This document shows, piece by piece, positions 7,833 to 14,702 of a stretch of DNA of 35,645 nucleotides; position 1 is the stretch's first letter; every line of letters begins with the position of its first letter. The translations under genes were made by a program, and so were the position numbers. This DNA is from Candidatus Bathyarchaeota archaeon (GTDB lineage: Archaea > Thermoproteota > Bathyarchaeia > Bathyarchaeales > Bathycorpusculaceae): contig JAOZIH010000012.1 of NCBI GenBank assembly GCA_026014545.1, positions 1-35,645 of the forward strand. Direction: 5' to 3'. Below the pieces are notes generated by a model. The model was not told where the DNA came from. It made no database searches and was given only the letters and a program-made list of their open reading frames with translations.

Positions 7833-8498
7833 TCAGGTAGAGTCAGACCTGTAGCTGACTAGTGAAACATCCTTTACGCCTTTTATCTTCAAGAGTTCAT
7901 CCACTTTGTTTGCCTCTTTCGTGCTCATTCTAACTTCTCCCATGAGCTCTACGCCGTTGGCGCTGACGGTGCGTGATCGAAGCTTATACCTTGGAAGGGC
8001 TGCTTGAACAGCTTTCTCTGCTTCGTTATCGTAATGGATCACCAGCAAGTATGGGTCGGGGCCGCGGAAGCTGGTTCGTTCCAATACAAGTAGCAGTAAG
8101 CCGATTACTGGGGCTCCTACGATGGCGATCATGTACAATCCTGCGCCGCAGATAATTCCTACGGCTATTGCCCAGAATGTGAAGACTATGTCTTTTGGGT
8201 CTTTGATGGCGGTGCGGAAGCGAATGATGCTTAATGCGCCAACCATCCCTAATGAGAGGGCGATGTTTGAGCTGATGGGCAGGACGACTAGCGTTACTAC
8301 GAGGCCTGTGAGGACTAGTCCCACATTGAATTCTCTGGTGTAGATTACTCCTTTGAAGGTTTTTCGGTAAATGTAAAAAATAAACATGTTGATAATAAAA
8401 GATACAAGTAAGGCCACCAAAACCCGGTCTACAGTCAACTGCTGGTAAGTATTTGGTGGGTTCAAAAAATCTGTGATTAGTTGGTTCCAATCGATCAT
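7833..8498 (-). CDS. DUF4956 integral membrane protein
   Basis: A 221-residue protein with four to five hydrophobic segments (about 26-45, 55-75, 78-97, 108-125, 125-142). It carries the family signature GALSIIRFRTAIKDPKD, which links two helices, then a soluble C-terminal domain (about 150-221) with a small alpha/beta pattern ending in LLKIKGVKDVSLVSY. This matches DUF4956, a bacterial family of unknown biochemistry that travels with VTC-domain, CotH and Cthe_2159 genes. It is first in the four-gene minus-strand cassette and faces a 470-bp upstream region shared with the Lrp regulator. A role in membrane transfer or export coupled to the VTC protein is inference from neighbourhood only. Start ATG at 8498; the upstream GGGCAAAGC is a weak ribosome site. 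Confidence 0.85.
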   Translation of the reverse strand: MIDWNQLITDFLNPPNTYQQLTVDRVLVALLVSFIINMFIFYIYRKTFKGVIYTREFNVGLVLTGLVVTLVVLPISSNIALSLGMVGALSIIRFRTAIKDPKDIVFTFWAIAVGIICGAGLYMIAIVGAPVIGLLLLVLERTSFRGPDPYLLVIHYDNEAEKAVQAALPRYKLRSRTVSANGVELMGEVRMSTKEANKVDELLKIKGVKDVSLVSYRSDST

Positions 8499-8689
8499 GC
8501 TTTGCCCACAAAAGCCTAAACATCAGTTTTGTTTAAAAAGTTTTTTCTGAATTGGCTCCGAATCGGTTGCCTTTTTTTGTGGAAAAGTAAAAATTTGCCT
8601 TTTTTGCGGTTTATAGCTGATATTTGTGATTAGAATCGACAAAGCAGGTCTTAAAGGGTGAGGCGCGGTGGAGTTAGAAATTCACGGTT

Positions 8690-8833
8690 TCATGTTTTGC
8701 TGTGCGCTTTTTTGCTTTTTAATGAAATGCTTGCATTGATTGAATGAGCAACCTTTGAACTACTTTTTGCCGAGTAGCGTTTGGGTTGCTTACTTGCTTT
8801 TTCTGTTCCTTTCCCCATCGTTTTTGGGAACAT
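8690..8833 (-). CDS. Possible 47-residue lysine-rich protein, perhaps leaderless
   Basis: A frame from the ATG at 8833 encodes 47 residues with 11 lysines (MGKGTEKASKQPKRYSAKSS, then SLKSKKAHSKT). There are no acidic clusters or hydrophobic segments, so it may bind nucleic acid. On the minus strand, ATTTATACG (8855-8863) is centred about 26 bases upstream of this ATG, the spacing expected for a leaderless archaeal transcript. An in-frame GTG/ATG further upstream would give 62 residues but would overlap the TATA-like element. No family is recognised. A chance frame in AT-rich DNA remains quite possible. Confidence 0.35.
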   Translation of the reverse strand: MFPKTMGKGTEKASKQPKRYSAKSSSKVAHSINASISLKSKKAHSKT

Positions 8834-8898
8834 TTGTAAAGTTAAGTGTGTATTTCGTATAAATATATGCGCAAGCATTCCATTTTTTATAGGAAATG

Positions 8899-8931
8899 TT
8901 TATATAATTTTTAATTAAATGAACAATTGTT
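8899..8931 (+). promoter_or_regulatory. Lrp-gene promoter with AACAATTGTT palindrome
   Basis: TTTATATAA at 8899-8907 is a good archaeal TATA box. A perfect 10-bp palindrome, AACAATTGTT, lies at 8922-8931, about where transcription would begin (some 20-28 bp downstream of the TATA box). That position suits repression by occlusion, possibly autoregulation by the Lrp-like product. The flanking ATGAACAA also occurs in the two transporter promoters downstream. Confidence 0.55.
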
Positions 8932-8970
8932 TAAAAAGGTTTATGAGGATGGCAGCGAGGTGCAATTAAA

Positions 8971-9435
8971 GTGCAAACAAACTCGATTGAAAGTATGCAT
9001 TCTATTGATTTCCAAATAATTAGTTTACTTCAAGAAGATTGCCGATTAAGCTTCAATAAAATAGCGCGTAACCTTGGGATATCTGTTGGCACTGCATTTA
9101 ATCACGTCAAAGATTTGGAGAAAAAGGGTATAGTGAAAAGCTATACGGCAGTTGTTGACGCTGCCAAGCTTGGTTACACTTTGACTGCTTTAATACTGGT
9201 TCAAACCGAAGGAAGTCAGCTTTCACAAATTGAACAAGAAATTGCTAATACAGCAGCTGCAACGGCTGTTTACGATATCACAAGCGATTACGATATTGCT
9301 GTTATCGCCAAATTCAAAGACCGCGCCAGCTTAAACACCTACTTAAAAAATCTGCTGGCCAGCCCTCATATAAAAAGAACCGTCACCAATATTGCTCTAA
9401 ACGTAATTAAAGAGGACATGAGAATTAAATTGTAA
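8971..9435 (+). CDS. Lrp/AsnC-family transcriptional regulator
   Basis: A 154-residue protein. Residues about 9-60 form an N-terminal winged helix-turn-helix of AsnC type (SIDFQIISLLQEDCRLSF, then NKIARNLGISVGTAFNHVKDLEKKGIV). The C-terminal RAM/ligand-binding domain covers about 70-150 (LTALILVQTEG, YDITSDYDIAVIAKFKD). Lrp/AsnC proteins are octameric or dimeric feast/famine regulators that sense amino acids. The start is GTG at 8971, with GAGGTG about 9 bases upstream. It is followed after 21 bp by a ribbon-helix-helix regulator and then by amt, which suggests local control of nitrogen uptake. The effector is not deducible from sequence. Confidence 0.9.
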   Translation: MQTNSIESMHSIDFQIISLLQEDCRLSFNKIARNLGISVGTAFNHVKDLEKKGIVKSYTAVVDAAKLGYTLTALILVQTEGSQLSQIEQEIANTAAATAVYDITSDYDIAVIAKFKDRASLNTYLKNLLASPHIKRTVTNIALNVIKEDMRIKL

Positions 9436-9456
9436 TTAATTTTGAGGCGAAAAAGC

Positions 9457-9996
9457 ATGAACCCAACAAGAATAACCGTGGCCTTCGACCCTGCAACCGC
9501 GGCTTTACTTGAAAAGATCAGCAAAGAAACCGAGCTTTCACAAAGCGAAGTAATGCGGCGTGCTCTGCGGTTTTATAGCGAAAACAAGATGCTGCTGGAT
9601 CCGGCTGTAAAAAGGAAAGTTTACACTTACATGGACTTGTTGCTAAGTGGCGAGCATGTCATTTTAGATGTTGACCATTGGATTCTAATTCTAAATTTGC
9701 TTAAGTCCTTGCCTGATCAAGAAAAGTTTTGGGATGCGCATAGGACAGTAGCGCAATCTCACAGAGATCAATTGAAAAGCAAGTTTCATACTGCCGAAGA
9801 AGTGTTGGTGAGGCTGGAGGCATGCAACTTTTTTAGGTTGATAAAAAATTCTGATAAAGATTTTACTTTGATCTTGGGCTTAGAGCAGTCTAAAAAATTT
9901 GTCAAGATCCTGCTCGAAGAATTCTTCGCTGCAATAGGTGTTCAAGCTGAAATTAAGGAAAACTTGACGAAGCTGAACGTCTATGTTAAGCCATAA
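9457..9996 (+). CDS. Ribbon-helix-helix regulator with extra C-terminal domain
   Basis: A 179-residue protein. Residues 1-45 (TRITVAFDPATAALLEKI...LSQSEVMRRALRFYSEN) are a CopG/Arc-type ribbon-helix-helix DNA-binding domain. The remaining 130 residues are a mixed alpha/beta domain that I do not recognise (HWILILNLLKSLPDQEKFW, then FFRLIKNSDKDFTLILG, ending KLNVYVKP), presumably for sensing or oligomerisation. The ATG at 9457 has GAGG 9 bases upstream, and I prefer it to the TTG at 9442. It is probably co-transcribed with the Lrp gene. It is the best candidate to bind the TTCATAA-n3-TTATGAA palindromes in front of amt and the next transporter, because ribbon-helix-helix dimers favour such short symmetric sites (inference). 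Confidence 0.8.
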   Translation: MNPTRITVAFDPATAALLEKISKETELSQSEVMRRALRFYSENKMLLDPAVKRKVYTYMDLLLSGEHVILDVDHWILILNLLKSLPDQEKFWDAHRTVAQSHRDQLKSKFHTAEEVLVRLEACNFFRLIKNSDKDFTLILGLEQSKKFVKILLEEFFAAIGVQAEIKENLTKLNVYVKP

Positions 9997-10007
9997 TTAA
10001 TGAACAT

Positions 10008-10032
10008 ATGAAGAGTTTTACTTCATTTTTCT
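10008..10032 (+). terminator. Hairpin and T-run after the RHH gene
   Basis: ATGAAG-AGTTTTA-CTTCAT (10008-10026) forms a 6-bp stem followed by TTTTTC. It begins 11 bases after the stop codon of the ribbon-helix-helix gene, where a terminator is expected before the separate amt promoter. The hairpin is weak; archaeal termination depends mainly on the T-rich tract. Confidence 0.4.
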
Positions 10033-10049
10033 ATATATTTTTTTATTTT

Positions 10050-10088
10050 TTCATAAATTTTATGAACAAATCATAAATAGCTTTATAT
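10050..10088 (+). promoter_or_regulatory. amt promoter: TTCATAA-ATT-TTATGAA operator plus TATA box
   Basis: A perfect palindrome with 7-bp arms (10050-10066) is followed by a third half-site, TCATAA (10071-10076), and after 15 bp from the palindrome by the TATA box TTTATAT (10082-10088). The same arrangement with the same 15-bp spacing precedes the next transporter gene (11803-11841). The TATA box covers the ATG at 10087, which therefore cannot be the amt start. Confidence 0.75.
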
Positions 10089-10134
10089 GAAGTCCCAGCG
10101 CTTTCCTCTGTCAAAAATAAATTGGGAATACACT

Positions 10135-11670
10135 ATGCAAAAAGGAAAAACATCAAAAATACGTAGAATAGCTGAAACAGCAATAGCAAAGCATTCGACA
10201 CTTTTCATGCGCAAAAAATGGTTCATACTAACAGGTATTCTAGTGACCTGCCTGTCAATGAGTGTTGGCCGAGCATGTGCGCAGACAACTAACCCATTGG
10301 CAGATACCGGTACAGCGATAAGCATCGCTTGGACATTAGCAATGGGCGCATTAGTCTGGTTCATGCAGCTGGGCTTTGCCTTCTTAGGCGCAGGCTACAT
10401 TAGACAAAAAAACCAAGTTAACTATTGGTCAAAAAGCTATCTAGACTTTAGCATAGGCGTAATAGTCTTTGCACTAATAGGCTTCGGCTTGATGTTCGGC
10501 GGTTCAGGCGCCACTTTCCCAACAGGTTTCGACGCAACAGGCGCCATTATCTACACACCAATTCCGGGACTGGATCACGGCAACGCTTTCATAGGCTGGA
10601 GCGGTTTCGCGCTTGCAGGCGAAGCGTATAACGGCTTGACACTGGTTTTCTTCTTCTGGCAAGCAGTCTTTGCAGCAACTACAGTAACAATAGTCGCGGG
10701 TATGTTAGCTGAACGCTTAAAATTCCAAGCATACCTACTCTACACAGTGCTCATCAACATATTCATCTACCCAATTTACGGTCACTGGGTCTGGGGAGGC
10801 GGCTGGCTTGCAACACTACCCTTAGGCGTAGGGGTCAGAGACTTCGCCGGCTCAAGCGTAGTTCACGCAGTGGGTGGCTTCACGGGGCTCGCTGGCGCAT
10901 TGCTAGTAGGTCCACGCATAGGCAAATACGATAAAAAAGGCAGAGCAAGAAGTTTCGGTTACACAAACGTACCATACATCGTCATCGGCACCATGATTCT
11001 CTTCTTAGGCTGGTTTGGCTTTAACCCAGGAAGCACATTGACTACACTCGATTTCAGGACACCTTTAGTTGCGGTTACCACGTACTTGGCAGGCGGCGCA
11101 GGTGCTACAATGGCGCTTATAATCTCTTACTTTGACAAAAGCAAATTCAAGGGTCCAGACGTTCAAGCAGTCTGCACTGGGGCATTGGCAGGTCTCGTTG
11201 CGATCACCGCACCGTGCGCATATGTTCCACCATGGGCGGCAATAATTATAGGTTTGCTTGCTGCGCCCATAGCCATCTACGGTAACTTCTTCGTTGAACG
11301 GAAACTGAAAATTGACGATCCAGTAGGCGCTTTCGGCATACACGGCTTAGGCGGTCTCTTTGGCATGCTATCAGTCGGCTTGTTTGCTGATGGAACTTAC
11401 GGCGGCGTGCAAGGCGTCCTCGTCAATGGCGCTGCAGGTTTGGGTCAACTTGCTGCACAGTTAATCGCTATTGCCGTCGTCGCTTGTTTCAGCTTCGGTA
11501 TGGGCCTTATAATATTCGGCTTAATTAAGTACACTATAGGCTTGCGGGCACCAGTAGAACATGAAATTGAGGGCTTAGACTTAAGTGAGCATGGCTTTGC
11601 TGCTTACCCTGAGATTGTCATGAAACCTGAAGATCCTGAATGGGTTCGCAAGGATACTGAAGACGATTAA
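10135..11670 (+). CDS. amt: Ammonium transporter, Amt family
   Basis: About 511 residues: an N-terminal signal-like segment (WFILTGILVTCLSMSVGRACA), then eleven predicted membrane helices of the Amt/Mep/Rh fold. Hallmarks are IYGHWVWGGGWL, the conserved Asp in VRDFAGSSVVHAVGG with the first pore histidine, and DPVGAFGIHGLGGLFG with the second. Amt proteins conduct ammonium across the cytoplasmic membrane as a trimer. The first possible ATG (10087) lies within the TATA box, so the next in-frame ATG at 10135 is chosen; a later ATG at 10207 is also possible. No GlnK follows, unlike most amt loci; two regulator genes precede it instead. A T8 tract follows the stop. Confidence 0.95.
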   Translation: MQKGKTSKIRRIAETAIAKHSTLFMRKKWFILTGILVTCLSMSVGRACAQTTNPLADTGTAISIAWTLAMGALVWFMQLGFAFLGAGYIRQKNQVNYWSKSYLDFSIGVIVFALIGFGLMFGGSGATFPTGFDATGAIIYTPIPGLDHGNAFIGWSGFALAGEAYNGLTLVFFFWQAVFAATTVTIVAGMLAERLKFQAYLLYTVLINIFIYPIYGHWVWGGGWLATLPLGVGVRDFAGSSVVHAVGGFTGLAGALLVGPRIGKYDKKGRARSFGYTNVPYIVIGTMILFLGWFGFNPGSTLTTLDFRTPLVAVTTYLAGGAGATMALIISYFDKSKFKGPDVQAVCTGALAGLVAITAPCAYVPPWAAIIIGLLAAPIAIYGNFFVERKLKIDDPVGAFGIHGLGGLFGMLSVGLFADGTYGGVQGVLVNGAAGLGQLAAQLIAIAVVACFSFGMGLIIFGLIKYTIGLRAPVEHEIEGLDLSEHGFAAYPEIVMKPEDPEWVRKDTEDD

Positions 11671-11671
11671 C

Positions 11672-11696
11672 CTTCCCTTCCTCTTTTTTTTCTTTG
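11672..11696 (+). terminator. Oligo-T terminator after amt
   Basis: A pyrimidine-rich stretch with eight consecutive T (11684-11691) begins within a few bases of the amt stop codon. It is typical of archaeal intrinsic termination and separates amt from the next transporter, which has its own promoter. Confidence 0.55.
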
Positions 11697-11746
11697 TAAA
11701 ATCTTCTTTCGACTTTTCATAAAAACGTTTGTCGCAGGTTTGGCTC

Positions 11747-11772
11747 ATAACTGTTCACAACCGTTCAGTTAT
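11747..11772. promoter_or_regulatory. Inverted repeat ATAACTG-n12-CAGTTAT
   Basis: Perfect 7-bp arms flank a 12-bp centre that itself contains two GTTCA direct repeats (GTTCACAACCGTTCA). It lies about 30 bp upstream of the transporter operator and could be a second regulator site or a structure at the end of the amt transcript. Confidence 0.35.
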
Positions 11773-11802
11773 AATAAGTTTTTATGGTGATTTTTCTATT
11801 TT

Positions 11803-11841
11803 TTCATAAAAATTATGAACAAATCACAACCAACTTTATAT
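11803..11841 (+). promoter_or_regulatory. Transporter promoter: TTCATAA-AAA-TTATGAA operator plus TATA box
   Basis: A perfect 7-bp-arm palindrome (11803-11819), a degenerate third half-site TCACAA (11824-11829) and TATA box TTTATAT (11835-11841), the last again 15 bp after the palindrome. It is nearly identical to the amt promoter over about 40 bp, indicating shared regulation. Confidence 0.75.
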
Positions 11842-11891
11842 CAAGCTCAACCTATGGATAACCAAAACAGGACCATGAAGGTTGAGCCATA

Positions 11892-13148
11892 TTGCCACTT
11901 GACGCCAAAATCATAGTGCTACCCATATTCATCGCATGCTACGCTCTCGCCATCAGCCGCAAAGTAAAACTTGCCTACATATCAACAGGAACACTGGCGA
12001 CACTAATACTCCTAGGCATAATGTCTTGGCAAGACACGATCTTTCAAGCGATACAATGGGACGTACTCGCGGTTATCTGGGGCTTCATGATGGTTTCATT
12101 CGTATTTTCCGAAAGTAAAATGCCTGAACTCATCGCAAACAAGATTCTCACACACATAAAAACAGAAAAGTACGCGTTGTTAGCTTTATGTGCTCTTTCA
12201 GCGTTTCTTTCAGCGTTTATGGCAAACGTAGCGGTGCTTTTCCTAATGGCCCCAATAGCTATGCAAATGGCAAGAAAACTTGGCTCTCCACTCTTTCGCT
12301 ACATAGTCTCTGTAGGCGTATGCGCAAACATGGTAACAACCACAACAATAATTGCCGATCCACCCGCGCTAATTCTAGCTGCTCAGACAGGTTTACAACC
12401 CCTAGATTTCTACTGGTTTCAAGGTAAATTAGGGCTGGGGTCAATCACAATCATCGGCGTAGCCGCCGCATTATTGGTTCTTCTCTTTTTGCTGAAAGAT
12501 ATGACCAAAAAAATCGAAATTGAGCCTGAAACAATAACAGTGTCCAAGCTGCCCGGTTTGCTTTTTGTACTTGGGATAGTTGTTTTGGCCATAGCACCAC
12601 AAATCGGGGTAAGCACAGGAATAGTGGGAATAGCAGTTGGTTCCGCTGCATTACTTCTAGGACGGAAAAAGCTAAAGCAGATGCTTTACGATTTCGATTG
12701 GAACTCATTTATTTTCTTAGCAAGCATATTTGGCGTTATCTACGCTGTAACCGCTTCTGGGTTACTACTAGATTTTGCTCAAGCCGCAGTAGACATGGGT
12801 ATAACAAATCCAACTGTTATGTTAGCTTCTGTCATGTGGCTTTCTGTGGGGTTATCCACCTTTATCGACCCTAACGCTTACACGGTATTCATGATTCCCT
12901 TATGCCAGCAACTAGCAAAACTAGCGAACATAAGCGCTTGGCCACTGCTTTTCGGCACACTGGTAGCTACAGGAAGCGGCGCCAACATACTGCCGATGGG
13001 CGCTGCTACAAACGTGTTTGCATGCGGTTTACTTGAAAAACAAAACTGCTTAGTCAGCACAAAAGAGTACATGAAGATAGGATTGCCACTTTCCGTTACT
13101 GCCGTTGCAACTTCAAACATAATACTATGGCTTGTATGGTTGCGATAA
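11892..13148 (+). CDS. ArsB/NhaD/SLC13-superfamily ion or anion transporter
   Basis: A 418-residue polytopic membrane protein with 10-12 hydrophobic segments. Two inverted halves each carry the superfamily hairpin: ANMVTTTTIIADPPALIL (about residues 145-162) and ATGSGANILPMGAATNVFA (about 357-375). This is the ion-transporter superfamily that includes arsenite (ArsB), Na+/H+ (NhaD) and di/tricarboxylate carriers; the substrate cannot be read from sequence. The start is TTG at 11892; an in-frame stop just upstream rules out a longer protein. Its promoter is a near copy of the amt promoter, so it is probably induced or repressed with ammonium uptake. A 20-codon frame (11854-11916) overlaps its start. 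Confidence 0.85.
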   Translation: MPLDAKIIVLPIFIACYALAISRKVKLAYISTGTLATLILLGIMSWQDTIFQAIQWDVLAVIWGFMMVSFVFSESKMPELIANKILTHIKTEKYALLALCALSAFLSAFMANVAVLFLMAPIAMQMARKLGSPLFRYIVSVGVCANMVTTTTIIADPPALILAAQTGLQPLDFYWFQGKLGLGSITIIGVAAALLVLLFLLKDMTKKIEIEPETITVSKLPGLLFVLGIVVLAIAPQIGVSTGIVGIAVGSAALLLGRKKLKQMLYDFDWNSFIFLASIFGVIYAVTASGLLLDFAQAAVDMGITNPTVMLASVMWLSVGLSTFIDPNAYTVFMIPLCQQLAKLANISAWPLLFGTLVATGSGANILPMGAATNVFACGLLEKQNCLVSTKEYMKIGLPLSVTAVATSNIILWLVWLR

Positions 13149-13172
13149 GAATGCATGGAACCTTAACAGCAA

Positions 13173-13197
13173 TTTATATCACTGGTGAACCATAATA
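13173..13197 (+). promoter_or_regulatory. TATA box of the small membrane protein gene
   Basis: AATTTATATC has its TATA core around 13174-13179, only about 21 bp before the ATG at 13197. That spacing fits a very short leader or a leaderless transcript. Confidence 0.45.
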
Positions 13198-13499
13198 TGT
13201 CAGAAGATGAATTGCCACCCAGCAAAAGTTTCAAAGAAATAATCGCGGAAAAACAGAAAAAAGGAAAAACACGCAAGAAACTGATGAAGCTGCTCACAAG
13301 CCTCAATTCATCAGTAATATATTGCTTTCTCTTCCTCTGTCCGTTCGCAACAGCGTCCATAGTATTCTATTATGTTGCTCTGCCTGACATCTTACTTTGG
13401 GCGCTGTTCCTCGTGGTTATCGCAATAGTTTGCTCTATTACCGCACAATACCTAACAAGGGCTATAAAGAAAAGACAATGGCGCTATGCGCAATACTAA
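13197..13499 (+). CDS. Small two-helix membrane protein, function unknown
   Basis: About 100 residues. A highly charged N-terminal cytoplasmic part (KEIIAEKQKKGKTRKKLMK) is followed by two transmembrane helices (about residues 41-60 and 64-85) separated by only LPD, and a basic end (RAIKKRQWRYAQY). No family is recognised. The start is set at the ATG at 13197 with GGTG upstream; an in-frame GTG at 13185 would add four residues. It lies 48 bp after the transporter gene on the same strand but has its own TATA box. It could be an accessory subunit of the transporter; that is only an inference from position. Confidence 0.65.
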   Translation: MSEDELPPSKSFKEIIAEKQKKGKTRKKLMKLLTSLNSSVIYCFLFLCPFATASIVFYYVALPDILLWALFLVVIAIVCSITAQYLTRAIKKRQWRYAQY

Positions 13500-13614
13500 A
13501 ATTTTTCAAAATTATACAAGCTTACTTTGGACCTGTTGTATAGCAACAATTCTTTCTATGATCTTCTAACGTTGCTGTGTAGTGAATACCGCAAGCCATG
13601 TATCGTATTTCACC

Positions 13615-13641
13615 TTTATAAAATAATTACATAATAGTAAT
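13615..13641 (+). promoter_or_regulatory. Promoter of the luciferase-like gene
   Basis: TATA box TTTATAAA (13615-13622) is followed by an ATTAC-n6-GTAAT inverted repeat (13626-13641) where transcription should start, and then a ribosome site TTGGGGAA before the GTG at 13656. The repeat may be an operator. Confidence 0.45.
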
Positions 13642-13655
13642 TTGGGGAAGCTATA

Positions 13656-14618
13656 GTGGGGTCTAAAGTTAATTTCGGCGTATTTCTCCCATTCTATGCT
13701 TTTGGCTTTAAAGAGGCCCGCTCTTCTGTGCTGTTTAGTCGTGTGCGCGATGTTGTTTTAGAGTGTGAGCGTTTGGGTTATCATTCCGTGTGGCTGGATG
13801 ACCACCTAATGTTCGGCAATAGCCCCGTACTCGAGTGCTGGACTACTCTCACCGCACTTTCCCAGCTAACCACGAGGATACGACTGGGCACAATGGTGCT
13901 GTGTGCCTCGTTCAGAAATCCTGCTTTACTTGCCAAGATGGCCGCTACGCTCGATGTCATCTCAAGTGGCAGATTAGAGCTTGGCATAGGCGCCGGCATC
14001 CAAAAAGAGGAGCACATCGCTTATGGCTTCTCATTTCCTGAAGCGCGAAGCCGCATAGAACGGTTAGAGGAAGCAGTTGCGATCATAAAGGAGCTATGGA
14101 CTGAGGAAAAGGCCAGTTACAAAGGGAAGCATTACGAGATTAATGAGGCTGTTTGTGAGCCTAAGCCCTTGCAGAAGCCGCATCCCCCAATAACGATAGG
14201 CGGCAGCGGAGAAAAATTAACTTTAAAGGTAACGGCGCGGTACGCTGACAGATGCGACTTCGGCTACTTGCCCTCAATAGAGCTTTACAAACGCAAAATA
14301 GAGGTTTTAGAGACACATTGCCGTGGGGTAGGAAGAGACCCCAATGAGATAGTGATGTCATGCTGGCCGGGTGGCCAAGTATTGATTGCCCGTAGCCAAA
14401 AAGAGCTAAGCAAAGCAGTTTTAGCGCACAAGCCCAAAAATGTCAGTCGAAAAGACTTCGAGCGTCTTAACCTTATAGGAACTCCAGAAGTCTGCCTGAA
14501 AAAACTGCGGTCATACCTTGATTTAGGCTTTACCCACTTCATGCTGTTTTTCGGTGACCTTCCTTGCTTGGATGGTCTGGCGTTATTTGCTGAGTATGTT
14601 ATGAAAAAGCTGAAGTGA
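13656..14618 (+). CDS. Luciferase-like (LLM) F420-dependent oxidoreductase
   Basis: A 320-residue TIM-barrel protein of the bacterial-luciferase superfamily. Seen motifs: FGVFLPFYAFGF at the N-terminus, RLGYHSVWLDDH, TRIRLGTMVLCASFRNPALL, SSGRLELGIGAG (flavin-phosphate loop), KPLQKPHPPITIGGSG, and a C-terminal GTPEVCLKKLRSYLDLGFTH. In archaea such enzymes usually use coenzyme F420 and include MER and F420-dependent alcohol or glucose-6-phosphate dehydrogenases; this one is closest to the general LLM group and its substrate is unknown. The start is GTG at 13656 with a GGGGA ribosome site. It is monocistronic with its own promoter and ends convergently with kamA. Confidence 0.9.
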   Translation: MGSKVNFGVFLPFYAFGFKEARSSVLFSRVRDVVLECERLGYHSVWLDDHLMFGNSPVLECWTTLTALSQLTTRIRLGTMVLCASFRNPALLAKMAATLDVISSGRLELGIGAGIQKEEHIAYGFSFPEARSRIERLEEAVAIIKELWTEEKASYKGKHYEINEAVCEPKPLQKPHPPITIGGSGEKLTLKVTARYADRCDFGYLPSIELYKRKIEVLETHCRGVGRDPNEIVMSCWPGGQVLIARSQKELSKAVLAHKPKNVSRKDFERLNLIGTPEVCLKKLRSYLDLGFTHFMLFFGDLPCLDGLALFAEYVMKKLK

Positions 14619-14663
14619 AACAATTCTACTTAAAAGAAGTTGCAGCAGATTTTCTTTTTGTCA

Positions 14664-14682
14664 CCAAAATAAACTATTTTGG
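14664..14682. terminator. Hairpin between convergent LLM and kamA genes
   Basis: CCAAAATA-AAC-TATTTTGG is a perfect 8-bp-arm inverted repeat between the stop codons of the two convergent genes. T-rich tracts lie on the left (TTTTCTTTTTG) and right (AATTTTTTGC), so it may act as a bidirectional terminator. Confidence 0.55.
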
Positions 14683-14702
14683 CACCGAATTTTTTGCTTG
14701 TT

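Larger units (their letters stand above)
8499..8970. other. 472-bp divergent intergenic region
   Basis: Separates the DUF4956 cassette (minus) from the Lrp gene (plus). It is AT-rich with many T runs. It contains one candidate small minus-strand gene (8690-8833), a minus-strand TATA-like element near 8855-8869, and the Lrp promoter with a palindrome (8899-8931). I see no RNA gene or mobile element in the remainder. Confidence 0.5.

Noticed and set aside
8026-8523. 165-codon minus-strand frame overlapping DUF4956
   Set aside because: It is a shifted frame of the clear DUF4956 gene, with Arg/His/Pro-rich nonsense composition.
10087-10134. Longer amt start at the ATG at 10087
   Set aside because: This ATG overlaps the TATA box that is conserved with the next transporter promoter, so it should lie upstream of the transcript.
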